Below, piece by piece: positions 22,224 to 34,844 of a DNA stretch of 64,000 nt. This stretch comes from Phytophthora quininea (lineage: Eukaryota > Oomycota > Peronosporomycetes > Peronosporales > Peronosporaceae): assembly GCA_011947345.1 (NCBI GenBank), contig JAAVTG010000275.1, forward strand, positions 330,544 to 394,543. Reading direction: 5' to 3'. Positions within the stretch are counted from its first letter, which is position 1, and every line of letters begins with the position of its first letter. The notes under the pieces were generated by a model. That model saw only the letters and a program-made list of their open reading frames with translations. It had not been told where the DNA came from and ran no database searches. A program made the translations under genes and the position numbers.

Positions 22224-25200
22224 TAAGTTTGAGTATCCTGTTCCTTGAAGCTGCTCCCGCTCATTTCCGAACTGCTTACAGTGGTAGCGGCCTTGACGAA
22301 GCTTCTCGTAAAAAAAAAGTGCACAGGTCCTTGTTTAGCGTCTTCGCGTGTGACAGCAAAATGGGAAATGAAAAAATAAATTGTGTACGCGTCGACTTAC
22401 CACCTTCCTCGAAGGGTTCTCAGCTGTCGTCGCTGTCCATCCAATTTACATACTTATTTTTATATAGTAATACGAACATCTAGAGGCATCAACAAAGACA
22501 TGGTATTCTTCGCTCTGAAACGCTTATATAACGTAACTCAAACAAATTTCGTTCTGGCAGCTGCAATTTAACGTATGTTACATCTATTTAGGGCCATCCG
22601 CAACGCCTCTTCGTGCATGAGGATTAAAGAACTTTACAAACAGTGTTGGTATGCACAAAGATTTTCATCGAATAACATTTATTAACACGTCATTATCTGA
22701 CTTAATTGATTTTTTTCTTTTTTATGCCAAGGAGGCAACAACCTCTTTGAACCTGCAATTATCTTGGTATGTGATACTTTTGTATGGTGACGATAAATTG
22801 CTAGTAAATAGTGTATGTAGCTGAGCAGATTTTACTATCTCTAGAGGTTGGCTAACGTGGGTACCAATACACATTTCATCACAAGACTGGTGTTTCAAAT
22901 ACTCGATAAGCTTTGGGGCACTTTGCATGAAGAAATTATTGACAGGTGCTGGAAACGAAAATTTATTATAACTATTGCTCAATAAACTTTGTTATTGGAA
23001 ATCTGCAATAATCCGTTTTTATATTTTCGATACAATTATTTGTAGTTTGACGTTTTTCATTCAGACACCTGCTCAGGATGCACTTTGTCGTTGTCTGCAG
23101 CTAACGCTTGTAGCAATTTGTTCAACGAGGCCAACACACGCATCAACGCAAATAATAATTTAGAATAATCAATCCAAAGCAATGACGTGAACACGCCGGA
23201 AGCCTTGATGATCCTGGCCTCAACCTGTGACTCGTGGGACGTCAGAAGTGCACAAGCCTTCCGCCGCAAAATGTGAAACTAGATCATGCCATAGTGGCAT
23301 TATTATGCGTTGCAGCAGTCGGTATTACATGCAAAATGACTTTTCGGGAGTCCTGGTGGTACATCATTGGTTATGTTTCTTTCCACCTTGCACTTCATAT
23401 GGAGTAGCAGTGTTTCTCTAATAAAGTATATGCCACCAGACACGATTCATTTCATGAAAACAGGGTGAATCACTTGAAAGTTGGGAAGATACGTTGATGT
23501 CCTTTTTACACATGTACGTCGCCAATATGTCAAAACAGAATTTCTTAGCAAAATCACAGTCAGCCTGGCCAATCTTCTCTCTCTTTCTTCTGTATTCTAG
23601 CAAACGTCTCATTTAGCAGAGCTAGAGGCATTAGGAACTTTCCGACTGGATGATTAAACCGGTAATACTTAATATCGCCACCCCCAGCAGTGAAACCAAC
23701 GCACCCAGTTGCGGAGTCCCTCGTACCGATCAAAAGTGGATCTCACCTGCCTTTCCACACAGCTTTTGTTTCATTCTGATTGGGGCTTTAATCCGACAGC
23801 GCCTCTTGATTATGGAAAAACAGCCAATATATGATGGTTTTCCAAGGTTGGGGTCTGTAGTTTGTTCTATGCTGGGTTCAGTCGCTCGTTTTCAAGTATA
23901 TTTACGATAGACGGAGTTTTCTCTCCTCACTTCAGTTTGAGCGCATCGTAGCTAGAGGAGGATAACCACTCACCACCGTCTGCGGCAAATCACATCCAGA
24001 TCTCCCCTGTAGGACACGGCAGCATCCTGGTGATCGCATTCTTGAGAATATTGACCGACCCCATTGAGTCATCGACGACAGTAAAGAGCTCTCCGTTTTC
24101 CCACGATCCCCATAAAGCTAATCCATCTAAACAGGTTTTCCCGATTCAGAAAGGTTCGCCTTCGGGACGATCTGCTCTATCTCTTTCTCAGTAAGTTCAC
24201 ATTCGCCGCTATGCGATTACTTGGGTAACACCACCAACACGTGGATCACCTGGTCGGTTGATATGTCTTTAAACATGTCACCAAATTTGTGCGGTGGGGT
24301 CGACAGACCTGGCATCCAATATAGGTTTGAGTCCCTTCGACGTCTTGTCTGTAATGGTTGATAAAAGCCTACTCTTACATGCTGTATCGAATGCCAGGAA
24401 CAGCCGCATCATCATTTGATTTGGGGGTTCAAACCTTAATTTTGTTATTTAAATGTCCCACTAATTGACTCGTCTTGACTTTTACGGGGAACAGTGGTCC
24501 GATCCAGCCAACGACCATGCAATTGTGCACCTTCGTCTTTCGACGAATTTCTGAAGTTATTGAATTTTTCAGGCCGCTTAAAAAAGAATAGTTTAAAAAA
24601 CAATTTATTACAAAATTCGAAAGTAACCCTAGACTCATCTAACTATTAACACGGTGGTACAGACAACGTTTGCTGCAAGAACGGGTGTACTGTACATCAA
24701 GGCGACAGCTCTGTCGCCAGGAATGTAACGAACGCGATGAAGTGGTGCAAGCCATGATAGAATATATTCGGAGGAATATATAAAGGGAAATGTTACTTCC
24801 AGTTATTTGTGGGGAGAATAACTGTTATTCAATCATGACGAGGTTGCAAAAATGAGTTATTTTATGCCCCTCGTCTCGACACATTTGCATCCACTTTCTT
24901 ACTTTGGAACAACATTTCAAATTCACTTTTCATGCGTGCACCATCGTGTCAATACAGGCATTAAGAGTCGGTGTTATCTCTCGCCAGCGCGTTATGCAGT
25001 TCGTTTTCTACATATCTGTCCATCTTGGTGGCTGGATTGCAGTGTCCACCTTGGTGTTGAGAGTATATGCGCTGTAAAATTGGTACAAGCTTAATAATTG
25101 AGTGCTGTATTTGTTACTCCTGAGAAACTAGTGCGCGAATCGAGATGCTCGATACTTTTCAGATGTCCCAAACCGCATATGCCCTTCTGGCCCTGGAATC

Positions 25201-27579
25201 GAGACCCACCATCCGAGGGTCCTAAATATAAGTGGTGGCTGCATATCGGCATCGAACTCTATATTGTTAATTGCTACCTTGTACAGGTTGGTTGTGTGGT
25301 TGCTGAATGTAATCACAAGCTGCCTTCTAACCCATCCACTGTAGCAATCACGATAAGGGACTCCCAAACCGCCGTAATAATCTACCCTCTATCTGTATAC
25401 TTAAATAGAATTGTCGGATCCAGCGATTAGAACCGAAAAGATTGTGCACAAGGCGCACGCCGCGGTTCCTGACAGCGACGGATACAGTAGCAGCCAGTGG
25501 ACACTCCGTCATTCGTCGCCTCTTTCCTGTCACCTTAGCAAACAATGTCTCCTCCTTGGACGCACTGTCATCTGCAGCCATGAAAGACGCATAGTCCTTC
25601 CTATTGTATTTTTTCACGAGGCCAATTATTTTTTAATCATGTTCCAAGATGGCTGGGGTTCCATTCTGCGGAGCATAGCAATGTGTCGTAGGAGTATCTT
25701 CTTGTCGGGGTCGTACACCATTTCCGTTCCCGTAGAGCCAGCGCTGGTTTTCAGCGTTAGTGGTGGTAGGTTCCTCGTACTTCGAAAGCACCACTTATTT
25801 CTCGGCTCGCGATACCGGATGAGTGATGGATTCCCCCAGCTCTTTGAGCTGTCGAATTCTGCCTGCTTACCTATTGACTTTGAAGTTTACATAAATGATC
25901 GAGTCCATAACGTCTTTGTACGTTTAAATACTCAATCGACTTGCACAGATGGGGGTCTAATTCACTAGGTTTAGATCGCGTTGTCGGAGATATGTAGCGT
26001 CAGGGTGGTCGTATAATCTCCGCCACACTATGGACGCTCTAGCTAGATCACAAAACAAGAACATAGTTACGGCTGAACCACCTTGATTAACTGGAGTACA
26101 GTTCCCCCTTGGAACTACAAAAAAATATGTATATATACTTATAGCTACTTTTTCCTCGTCTTCAGATGTGGTGGACAATAAACATATTAAGTTTTGAAGT
26201 GAAGTAGAGCCAAAACCGAGATGGGAGTTTACCAGTAACACATTTTCAAATAACGGCGACACGATTACTCTCAAAGGACAAATTTGATTAAGATTGGCTA
26301 GCTGGCACCGCAACAGAAGAAAAAACTGTATTCAGGTCGTAGTATCTGCCCAGCCCTCAAAGGTGCGATTTCTCCCCATGTTATACAATATTAGCTAGTG
26401 ATTGATGAGATCTCAAAATTCCTCCCAAGCACTACGTTACCTCGCTTAAGCGCACGTTTTCAAATACCTGGGAAGGAGCTAAATACTAAATGCGTGTCGT
26501 TAAGCACAAAGGCTTTTGTGTGTGTCATTAGCCTAAATTTCATAATCTATGAGCTCTGAGTACTTGGCAAGGAGGGAACTTCGTCCGACAATGCGGCAAT
26601 CCCTAGCATTTCGCGTAATACACAACACCCGAAGCCAAAGGAAGCAAACGTGCGTTGCCTATCGGCCGATGCGTTTTATCGTCCTTGGTATTTTCGCTTG
26701 TTTCGAATGTAATACAACCGAAATACATATTCTAGCGTCTGGCGCCGATCTGCTGGAACCTTCATCATTAAAACCACGGTGCAATTCGGCACTTTACCCG
26801 TTTGACGCTTGACTCTTATTCCCGCTCTTGCTACCCTCTTGACTTTTTTCCGTGGTGTGCTGTGAATTCATGCCCTCGGAAAGTGACGAAGCGTTGTCAG
26901 GCTAATAAAGATACTAGGTATGTAGTGTCCAATTAGAAGTTTAACCGTATTGACAACTTAGACGCCGCTCATGGTTACACCCACTAATTGTCATAATAAA
27001 ACGGACAGTTCGTTTTCGAGCTCGGGCAACTCATGTTGCTTAGCACACATCTCGTAGAGACACCATGTAACATCAAGAAAAATATCTTTCTGGAAATCGT
27101 TGTACCAGTGATTAAAGACCCGTTGACACATAATTCTCTTTATCACGAGGACTTTACGGCCACCATGACTACAACGAGAAAGTCTGCTATGCCAGCCATC
27201 TTCCATGTTAAGAAGGGTGGGAGTGCTATAATACAGCATAATTTATTGCAGATTTCCCTTCATTAAGTACTACACCTTTGCCCGTCCTAGTTTCAAATAC
27301 TTTCAAGCAAAGTGGACGGTTGCTCGGTTACGGGTAACCCCGAACAGTAGTATCGCCCTCTTATCGGCATTCAGCGCGACCAATACGTCGAGCAAACCGA
27401 ACAGTCGCTACCTCCCATCAACGAATCCCCGCCAAACGAGTTCGCACCAACAAGTTTCCGCCCACACTCTCCACGTGCACAAGGTTCTCACTCATGTTTC
27501 GATCTTCCAGCGCCAACAAACATGCGGTCCTAAGCTAACTACCACACGCACTTAAACGCCAAGAAACAGCGAGTACTCG
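22224..27579. other. AT-rich gene desert with eroded repeats
   Basis: No gene can be supported. Fragments with some coding texture lie at 22982-22722 (minus) and 25617-25128 (minus) but match nothing I recognise. A TATA-like ATATATAAAGGG near 24777 in a promoter-like context could be a residual LTR. Numerous stops occur in all frames. Confidence 0.5.
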
Positions 27580-28110
27580 ATGCCTCGCGCACTGGCCGGT
27601 CGGACTGGCTGGACGTTGCCGCCAGCAACGGCATCAACCGCTCGAAAGCGTACCGCCTCGCAACTCGAGTCAGTATCGAAGACCGTTGTTGTCATGGCGA
27701 CGCCCGTGCTAGCGCGAAGAAGGTCACGCCTGGGACCAAGGCAAAACGTGAAAAATACTCGAATGACGACTGCATCTACACGCTGAAGCGCATGCAAGGA
27801 TGCTTTAGTTGATACGCGTGTCAACGTATCGACTTCGACCATCAGCCGCAAGCTTAGCATAATGTACACCGTAAAGCAAGTCCGAATGATGCTCATGACG
27901 TGCAACAAAGAGAGAAGAAGGAGCTGCGCAAGACCTTTGAAGGAGCATCAACGCAATGGCGACTTCATCGTCTACTTCGATGAGACCAAATACAACGTCT
28001 ACTGCAAGAGAGGTCGAGGCCGAGCAAAGAGAGGAGACCGCGCGATCATCGCTCTTCTGCCGTCAAATGGACGTGCTGGATTTTGCATTTCTAATTCATT
28101 TTTAATTTAG
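27580..28110 (+). pseudogene. Tc1/mariner-type DDE transposase relic
   Basis: The text around 27606-27780 resembles an N-terminal helix-turn-helix region (WLDVAASNGINRSKAYRLAT). The frame 27862-28110 gives DFIVYFDETKYNVYCKRGRGRAKRG, matching the first catalytic Asp region of Tc1/mariner (DDE_3) transposases common in Phytophthora. A stop near 27805 and frame changes mark it as dead. The C-terminal catalytic part was not found. Confidence 0.6.
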
Positions 28111-30552
28111 AAATCCGACCTATATGCTGTATTCTATCTGGTAAGAGATAAGGGATGTGCAAGCATCTTGCGAAAATAGCATTGCTGCCATTTGGTTGCG
28201 AAGAGAGGATATTATACTGGTATCTATTCTGGGCCACGTGCCTGTCCTGTAAGTTAAAGATGTTTGTACTCAACTAGTTTAATTCCGCACTGTTAAGGAA
28301 AGCAGCCATCCCGCCTTCCGGGGTCATTTGACTGATTGATTTGTAAAGTTGATTTTAATATCGTCAAGATATTTTTTTATTTCGGAGATTCTACCAAAAC
28401 TAGCGGGTATGTTTTGCAAAATGTTTTTAAGATGTGCTACTTGCTGTAAGGTGACTAGTTTAGACCACGATTATTAATTAAAGTTTTTCATCTACCGTAG
28501 TTAAAGGATATAATTCGAAACAGTCCACGACAGTGCTGCTGCAACAATCTCGAACTTTTAACTACATAAAAGGAATTTGTCTCTGCAGAGAAAAACCGCG
28601 GGCGCGAGCACAATTGCACTTGCCGTCAAAGTAGTAGTGGGTCAACTGTAAATTCATGAGCCGATTCTGAAGGCAACACCACTGCTTTCGCCTCAATGGC
28701 TACTTGATTTGAATCAAGCAAAATTGTGCAAGGTGGAGCTGGAACAACACGCACCGGAGGGCTTCATGAACGTGTCAACGAGCTTCTCTTCGATGGGACA
28801 ATAACTCACCACTCACCTTGAGTAGTGTGTCACGCACGAAGCGGAAACGGATGTTAATGTGCGCGTAGTCATCTCGTTTCTATTAATGACAAGCGGCCGA
28901 TAGCCGTAGCTTGGCAACTTGGAATAAAATGCGGCTCAGTCCTTCAAAGAATCTGGTGAGTAGGACACGCGGCGGGAGATCCCATGGTGGGACGGTACAT
29001 GGGTGAATTCGTCGTCTTTGTCAAACACACTTTATTTTGAATGAGTTCATAATAATATTCCTTTTTCCCCGTAGTCTTTTGATTTTGTTATCTTTCCTTG
29101 ACCAACTTCCAGTTTGCAGATACTAAAGAGCCAGCTTAGAGCGGGCTCTCTTGATAGCTCTCTTGATAATTCGCCACCGGTAGTGACCATGAGATATGTT
29201 GATAATTTTCTTCGTAAATTTCCGCATAATTCTTCACAAAACAACGCATGAGAGCAAAAACAAAATCAGAGCACTCGGGCTGCGTTTTTTTGGTGTGGAG
29301 GGTAGGCAATCTGTTCCTACACGACACCATACCGTCGGGTCGAATAGGATGTGCTCAAATTTCGTAGCTTGAATTCAGGCTGTAGCGAGGTACACTGCCG
29401 TCTGGACTAACCAACTGTCTCTTCTGTACAACATAACCAAATCAATGGTTGCGCTTCGAGCTCCTACCCAAACCTCTCAACAGACAGTATTGCTTGCTAT
29501 CTTCGTCTTGTGGCGCTGTGGCAAGTCATGGGTGATCCCGTGATACATTCAGTATCATTTTTGATGATGGGATGTTGATGTGCCTGTAGTGCGTGACCAC
29601 GCCGCGACAACGACGACATATTCTCAACACCTCGTAAGAGCGACACCAAGTACCAAAGCAGCTCTAATTCCGCAGCCAAACGAGGTGGTGAGGGGCACTG
29701 GAACCAGTGATATTCGTGGTGACTAAGAAAAGAATAGCTTACATTCAAATAACTGTAAAGTAGCTAAAGAAAATCAAATATTTGAAGCTTGCAAAGATCA
29801 TTACAGAGCTGTGTTCGGCTTTATAAACGCCACAGGAGTTATATTTTATCCATCGTGCTGCAAGCGACGCTCCCTCGTGCTGGATCTGTTCGGGTCGCAC
29901 CAGTATAGAATTTGATCTCTCCCACAGCGGCTCTCTCATTTCATTTTCTTGTCGTACTTATTCCAACGCTTTCTTTTAATTTTTTGGGTTGAGTTTATCC
30001 TGCTGCCAAGCACCATCGTAGCCGTTTCAAGGTCGGAGGGCTATCTTAAATACGTTTTGTATGGAACCTAAGTTGAGATAGATGTTGACCGATTTGCTCA
30101 AATTTTGCAATATATCTTGGCTTTAGTCCAAAACAGTATCCCCATAAAACGTAACGTGATTTGTCAATCGATTGCCCACCAGGATGACTTTAAGTACCAA
30201 CCGTCGTACCAACAAGCATAGTTGGCCTGTACGCTTCGCGGTTCCTGCATTAGATTCAAGAGATAGCGGACAAAAGTTTAGACCTATTCTCACTGGAAAG
30301 AAAATCGAATTGAGGGAGAATTGTCCTTCCAACCTAGCGAAGACAATATTCATAAGACGAATTTATCAATTCATGGACAGCTGCCCTACCATATTGGACT
30401 ATTTATAAAATAACGCAAACAACACAGCTGTCAATGGGGAAGTCCGGACCCCTTGATAGACTTCTGTCTGCCATTGTGTAGCTAATTGTGTTGACGAGTG
30501 TCATTTCTTTACTGGAGGAGACATTGTCATGTCTGCACTCTTTGCAGTCGAG
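28111..30552. other. AT-rich stretch, no intact gene
   Basis: No domain was recognised. A short tandem duplication (CTCTCTTGATA twice) lies near 29145. The stretch 28590-28800 has weak coding texture downstream of the Tc1/mariner relic but was not identified. Confidence 0.4.
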
Positions 30553-30849
30553 TCAACTCTCCTGTGAGGGATATTTTTCTTTGCTGGAGAAGGTGGAGGC
30601 GCTAGAATCTACTTTCTGTAGCCGTCCAGCTCTCGTAACCAGTTTGCCACCCCGAGTTCGCTGCGAGTAATACCATTTGCTTCGCTTTTGTTTTTGTATA
30701 ACCGGAAGTGAGAGTGGGAAAATGCCACAAGTTCTAAAGCCGTTGACAATATAGCCTTGTTTCCCACGACTTCCTCTTGGTCTGCTAGAAATTGCTACTG
30801 CCTTCTTCTTTGCGATGGTCGGGTCAGAAGAGAACAAGATACGACGCAT
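30553..30849 (-). pseudogene. Pogo/Tigger-like transposase C-terminal relic
   Basis: A 98-codon minus frame includes YIVNGFRTCGIFPLSLPVIQ, similar to the segment that follows the DDE_1 catalytic core in pogo/jerky-type transposases (xxAFRATGIxPLxxxxI). The DDE core itself is absent upstream, so only a tail remains. Confidence 0.45.
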
Positions 30850-31520
30850 GAACTTAATATCTTTCTCTTGATGTTCTTGAATATCGCAACATTTAAATAT
30901 GCTTTAGGCGGCAAGCACACTAATATCATCATCACAAACTAACACAACAGGACCTCGATATGTCGCCAATATTGTCCGCAAAAGAGTCATTCATATCTTC
31001 AAAAATCGCTGTTTAGAAACTCTTTAGATACTGAAATAATTCCATCGTCAGGAGTCACAGAACCATCCAATGTCGTGCATTGTAGATGCTGGCCTGGCAA
31101 AATAAAATGACGAGGGCAGAACTGAGGTCGGATCAGACCGCCGTCTCTTGTCCTTCCTGCGCTTTCTTATGACATTTGAACTTACCCAAGATTCACCACT
31201 TGGGTGATAGTTTCGCCGTCACGCACGCGCTGGAGAGCGTCCTGGAGTTGTCTATTAAGCCAGCCCCTTCCACCTCCTTCAGTGAAGCCAGATTTCTTAC
31301 GTCGACAAGCCACAAATTACATGGTTCATAAATTGAAGTAAATCGAACTGCCAATCACGGATGCGCAGCTCTGATAAAGTATTCGAGTTGGATTGCGGGG
31401 ATTGCGGTTAACTTGTATTGTGGGAATTATTGTGTCATATATTGACAATATCCTGTGCATAACATAATATTGACAACAGTTTAATTTTACTGAGATATTC
31501 TCTTTCGAAACAGTCCTGCA
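30850..31520. other. No gene seen; left flank of the duplicated segment
   Basis: The stretch ends at the exact left boundary of the first taspase-elicitin unit (homology begins at 31521). Nothing coding was recognised. Confidence 0.4.
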
Positions 31521-31602
31521 GCAGGACGAGAGCTGCATCAAGCTGATGGAGGACTTTATCCAGGACAAGCCGCAGCTCTGGAACGAGGACATCGGCGTCT
31601 AA
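31521..31602 (+). pseudogene. Cytosine deaminase 3' fragment (copy 1)
   Basis: This is the last ~27 codons of the cytosine deaminase, up to the TAA at 31600-31602, identical in frame to the intact gene at 37599. It has no promoter or 5' part, so it was carried along by the duplication. Confidence 0.9.
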
Positions 31603-31742
31603 GTGTCCGTCTCCAATAAACTTCTCGACGAATTTCAAAATGCGTCAACTTCAACACGGTGTTGACTTCAGTGATAAGTACTCCAAAGCGTCAGAATTTG
31701 TCAGACAGGTCAACTTGTGCGAGACAAGGGTCGGCATCCAGC

Positions 31743-32933
31743 ATGAGCGAATGGCTGCTAGCTGTCCACTCCGGCGCGGGCCGCTACGGCGCCACCAACG
31801 AGACAGCCTACCTGTCGCTACTTCGGTCGGCTCTCCAGAGAGGTCGTGAGGCTATCAGTGGAGATGGAACTGCCCCCACCGCCGCACAAGTGGCCACGAT
31901 CCTACTGCACTCGTTCGAGAGGAGTGTCCTCACGAACGCTGGTCTGGGGTCGAATCTGACGGAGCAACGTCGCGTCGAGTGCGAGTCGAGTGTGGTGTGT
32001 GGTCGATCCCGACTAGTCGGCAGTTGTGCTGCAGTTCGAGGCGTGTGTGAGCCGAGTGCATTGGCGTTGAAGCTGCTGCAGCAGGCAGAGACCGTCGAGA
32101 GAGGCGACCCAGTGGACGCCTTCCGATTCGGTCGACAGCCTCCGTTGGTGGTGGTCGGAGAGCAAGCTCGGGCTTTGGCGAGGGAGTTCGGTCTGGAGAC
32201 GGCGACGGACGCAGAGCTGGAGACGTATCAAGTGACGGAGCAGGCAACTCAGCAGTGGGAGAAGTGGCATCGGCGCTTTCAGGGTGGGGAGCGAACGACG
32301 GCAACGAAGACGGTGGAGACGGAGGACGAGGAGAGGCTGGACACGGTCGGCGCTGTTTGTGTGGACCCGATGGGCAACGTGGCGGCGGCGCTGTCGAGTG
32401 GCGGCGTGGCGTACAAAGTTCCGGGTCGAATGGGTTTGGCTGGGTGTCCTCGACTGGGCTGCGACGCCGCGAATGCCGTGGCGACGAACTCAATCGGTCG
32501 CAAGCGCCAACGAGGGCAAGGAATGGTGAAGAGGAGGAATGGGTTTGCCGTGGCGTGCACGGGGAGAGGAGAGCACTTGATCCGCAGCAACTTTGTGGGG
32601 ACGTTGGGTCGGACATTGGCCAAGTCTGTGGATCTGGAGCGGGCTCTGCGGAAAGCGTTCGAGGAGGCGAGTGGAGACAATGGCGGAGTTGGGATCGAAG
32701 GAGGCGTCTTGGCTCTGGTCTCAGCACCTCCCAACGAGTCTTCCAGTCGACCGGTTCAGCTTGGTGTAGCGTTCACAACTCCCTGTATGGGCGTAGGCTT
32801 CCTGCAGTGCAGTCCTGGCGAGGCATCGACCGCTCAAGTTCAGTTGCTGCGTCGTCCTGCTAGTCGACAGTCGACGAGTTCTGACGGAGCGCAAGAGCTT
32901 GTGATCCACGTCTCGCTACTCAACATCAATTGA
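31743..32933 (+). CDS. TASP1: Threonine aspartase (taspase-1 homologue), copy 1
   Basis: A 396-residue N-terminal-nucleophile hydrolase of the asparaginase-2 family. The ATG at 31743 is chosen because VHSGAG (residues 8-13) then lies at the family N-terminus; an upstream in-frame ATG at 31659 adds 28 residues with no family match. Motifs: LTNAGLGSNL (63-72), the autoproteolysis/catalytic site D200-T201-V-G, SSGG (218-221), PGRMG (227-231) and TGRGEHLIR (273-281). T201 becomes the active nucleophile after self-cleavage. A charged loop just before the site (180-199) matches the long mobile loop of taspases. Taspase-1 cleaves nuclear regulators after Asp in animals; targets here are unknown. It is convergent with the elicitin-like gene, 46 bp apart. 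Confidence 0.95.
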   Translation: MSEWLLAVHSGAGRYGATNETAYLSLLRSALQRGREAISGDGTAPTAAQVATILLHSFERSVLTNAGLGSNLTEQRRVECESSVVCGRSRLVGSCAAVRGVCEPSALALKLLQQAETVERGDPVDAFRFGRQPPLVVVGEQARALAREFGLETATDAELETYQVTEQATQQWEKWHRRFQGGERTTATKTVETEDEERLDTVGAVCVDPMGNVAAALSSGGVAYKVPGRMGLAGCPRLGCDAANAVATNSIGRKRQRGQGMVKRRNGFAVACTGRGEHLIRSNFVGTLGRTLAKSVDLERALRKAFEEASGDNGGVGIEGGVLALVSAPPNESSSRPVQLGVAFTTPCMGVGFLQCSPGEASTAQVQLLRRPASRQSTSSDGAQELVIHVSLLNIN

Positions 32934-32979
32934 GAAGGGCCAAGCAAGGGTTAGTATATTACGGCTACTGAATGCTACG

Positions 32980-33414
32980 TCAAGGCTGGCTGTCCAAGAA
33001 GTATCGGTAGAGGTTCTCTTCGTCGGCCAAGTCTGCTTCTCCTACGACGTCCGCACACTGTCGATACAGCGTCGCCGCTTCTTCCGACAAGTTGTGGGCC
33101 GAGCCATGGTACTGGATGAGGCAGTCGGTTGGGATGGCCTGCAGCAGGCGCTGGACGGGTCGGACGCAGCTCGAGGACCGACAGAAGACCAGGAAGTCTC
33201 TTTCGCTGAAGTTGAGCACGTCGAAGAGCGAGTGGACGCTGGTGCGCGCTCCTGTTTCTTGGAAGGCGCAGGTGCTGAAGAAGGTTCCGTTGTCGAGGAT
33301 GGTTTGGACGTGGTCGCTCACAGCCGGAGAGCACTCGACAGCATCTCCCATTGCTGCGATGGATGCAGAGCTCAGCAGCAGAAACCACATCCAGATGAGA
33401 TTGAAGTGGTGCAT
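32980..33414 (-). CDS. Elicitin-like secreted protein, copy 1
   Basis: A 144-residue protein with a hydrophobic signal peptide (about 1-21) and exactly six cysteines: C28, C49, C78, C83, C98, C120. The 5- and 15-residue gaps between Cys3-4 and Cys4-5 are those of elicitins. Elicitins are small helical sterol/lipid carriers secreted by Phytophthora and perceived by plants. This member is an elicitin-like (ELL) type with a short acidic C-terminal tail rather than a Ser/Thr-rich GPI domain. It differs from copy 2 at residue 31 (Ala against Val). Sterol binding is inferred from the family. Confidence 0.93.
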   Translation of the reverse strand: MHHFNLIWMWFLLLSSASIAAMGDAVECSPAVSDHVQTILDNGTFFSTCAFQETGARTSVHSLFDVLNFSERDFLVFCRSSSCVRPVQRLLQAIPTDCLIQYHGSAHNLSEEAATLYRQCADVVGEADLADEENLYRYFLDSQP

Positions 33415-33613
33415 CTTCGGTTGAATTGGAAATGGAATGGACGATCTGATGGCGACGCCGAGGAATGAAGAATGACGTTACGTGGGGGTCAGTGTGGCGA
33501 AAGATAAGCAGGCGCGGTCTCTGCAATCGAATTTTTGAGGCATTTGTTTCGTTTTTCCTGGCCCGCCTTAGCCTGAGGCTCAGGTGCAACAAGTGATCAC
33601 TCGATAGTTGCTG

Positions 33614-34053
33614 TCGTGCTTATATGGATACAGGATGCAGACAAGCACATTGGTGACTCACGTTAATGATTTTTTTACCGCTTGGTCCGCTGTTCGAGCA
33701 GATCAAGAGCGAGTTGATATTCCGACGCCAGGCGGTCGATCGCTAATTGATCAACTTCGATTTGAGCGATAACGCTACTCACGATGGATTGAGGCGCTCC
33801 CTGCGGCACTGGAACTGAGACCAGACCTTTACGATCCGCCATTTTTAGGGTACCAGCGACCCTACTGCAATTGCAGCTCAGCGTGGTAACAGCTTTTGGC
33901 TATTTGACGGTTAGTCTAGTGGTTGTTGTTCGACGCACTCGTAGCAGTAACTGCGTGTTCCCACTTAGTTTTGCTGAGGATGTGGAAGCGCTAAAGTTTT
34001 AGCAGCAAAGTGCTATAACAGTCAAAAAATATAAGTCTTTCGCATCGACCGGG
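33614..34053. other. Spacer of the inverted repeat, no gene seen
   Basis: The first part of the 1,975-bp spacer between copies 1 and 2. No coding frame with a recognisable domain was seen. Confidence 0.4.
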
Positions 34054-34483
34054 CTAATTGAACCAGCAATAATCATTGAAACTGCGCTTCAATCCCAAAA
34101 GCATCGGTAGAGATCGTCGTCCCCTACAGTCAGTCTCCTCACACTTGAAATACAACTCGGCCACCTCTTGTGATACATTGCGCTCTGAGCCATGGTACGA
34201 AATGAGGCAGTCGCTCGGGATCGTCTTGATCAGTTCTTGCACGGGTTTAATGCAGCTGGAAGAGCGGCAAGTCTCGCTCACTCGCCTTGAGTACGTCCAT
34301 GAGTGAATCGACATGGAGGTTGGTCCCCGTGGCACAGCTATTACTGAAGAGCGCTCCGTCGTCGAGTGTGTTTGTCACAGACTTGCTGACGGCATAGGAG
34401 CACACGGGACTGCTCGCTGCTGTGGTCGGGATGACGATGCTTAGTACCAGGAGTAAGGTCTGGAAACTCGCGAAGGCGCGCAT
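34054..34483 (-). pseudogene. Elicitin-like paralogue, frameshifted
   Basis: The start at 34483 gives a signal peptide (MRAFASFQTLLLVLSIVIP) and the first two elicitin cysteines, up to ...VLKASERD. The rest (CRSSSCIKPVQ..., DCLISYHGSE..., ...FKCEE) is in another frame from about 34290, with a few bases missing where residues LLF precede the CRS motif. It is divergent in sequence from the three recent copies, so it is an older duplicate. It has the same orientation and neighbour relation as copy 1. Confidence 0.75.
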
Positions 34484-34844
34484 TTGGAACTTGCTCTTGA
34501 GGGTATTGAAGATGAGAGAAGACTGAGGGCATGGCGGGGTGGATTTTGCGGGCGTTATGTTGCAGCGGCGCTGTCCTCACGATAGTGAGACTCTGTTTTC
34601 GTCAGATGGTGATCACGTGGACGCTGTGGACGCTGTGATCGTACGCTTGCATTTGACACGACGTACCAGAGATTACAAGCTGAATTTGATGTGAACAGGC
34701 CCCTGCTCAGCAACTGCAACAGTGGCGAATGGAGGACATCAAAGTGGCAAGCCATCGGTGCGGAACAGGGTCCAAAGCCCAGGGTGGCCCACTAGAGTGG
34801 ATATCAAACTGGACGGAGGACGAAACCTTCGTCTAACTCATGGC

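Larger units (their letters stand above)
31521..33613 (+). repeat. Segmental duplication, copy 1 (left arm of ~2.09-kb inverted repeat)
   Basis: It is near-identical to the reverse complement of 35589-37680, with one 1-bp indel near 33530 and few substitutions. It starts inside the deaminase 3' end and ends 199 bp upstream of the elicitin-like ATG. Contents in order: deaminase fragment, taspase (+), elicitin-like gene (-). Confidence 0.95.

Noticed and set aside
30123..30408. Overlapping frames on both strands in the AT-rich part
   Set aside because: No similarity, no splice signals; chance frames of under 80 codons.
31930..32734. Long open frames antisense to the taspase (265 and 151 codons), repeated in all three copies
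   Set aside because: They overlap the well-supported taspase sense frame and are Ser/Pro/Arg-rich as expected from the complement of GC-rich coding DNA; no domain.
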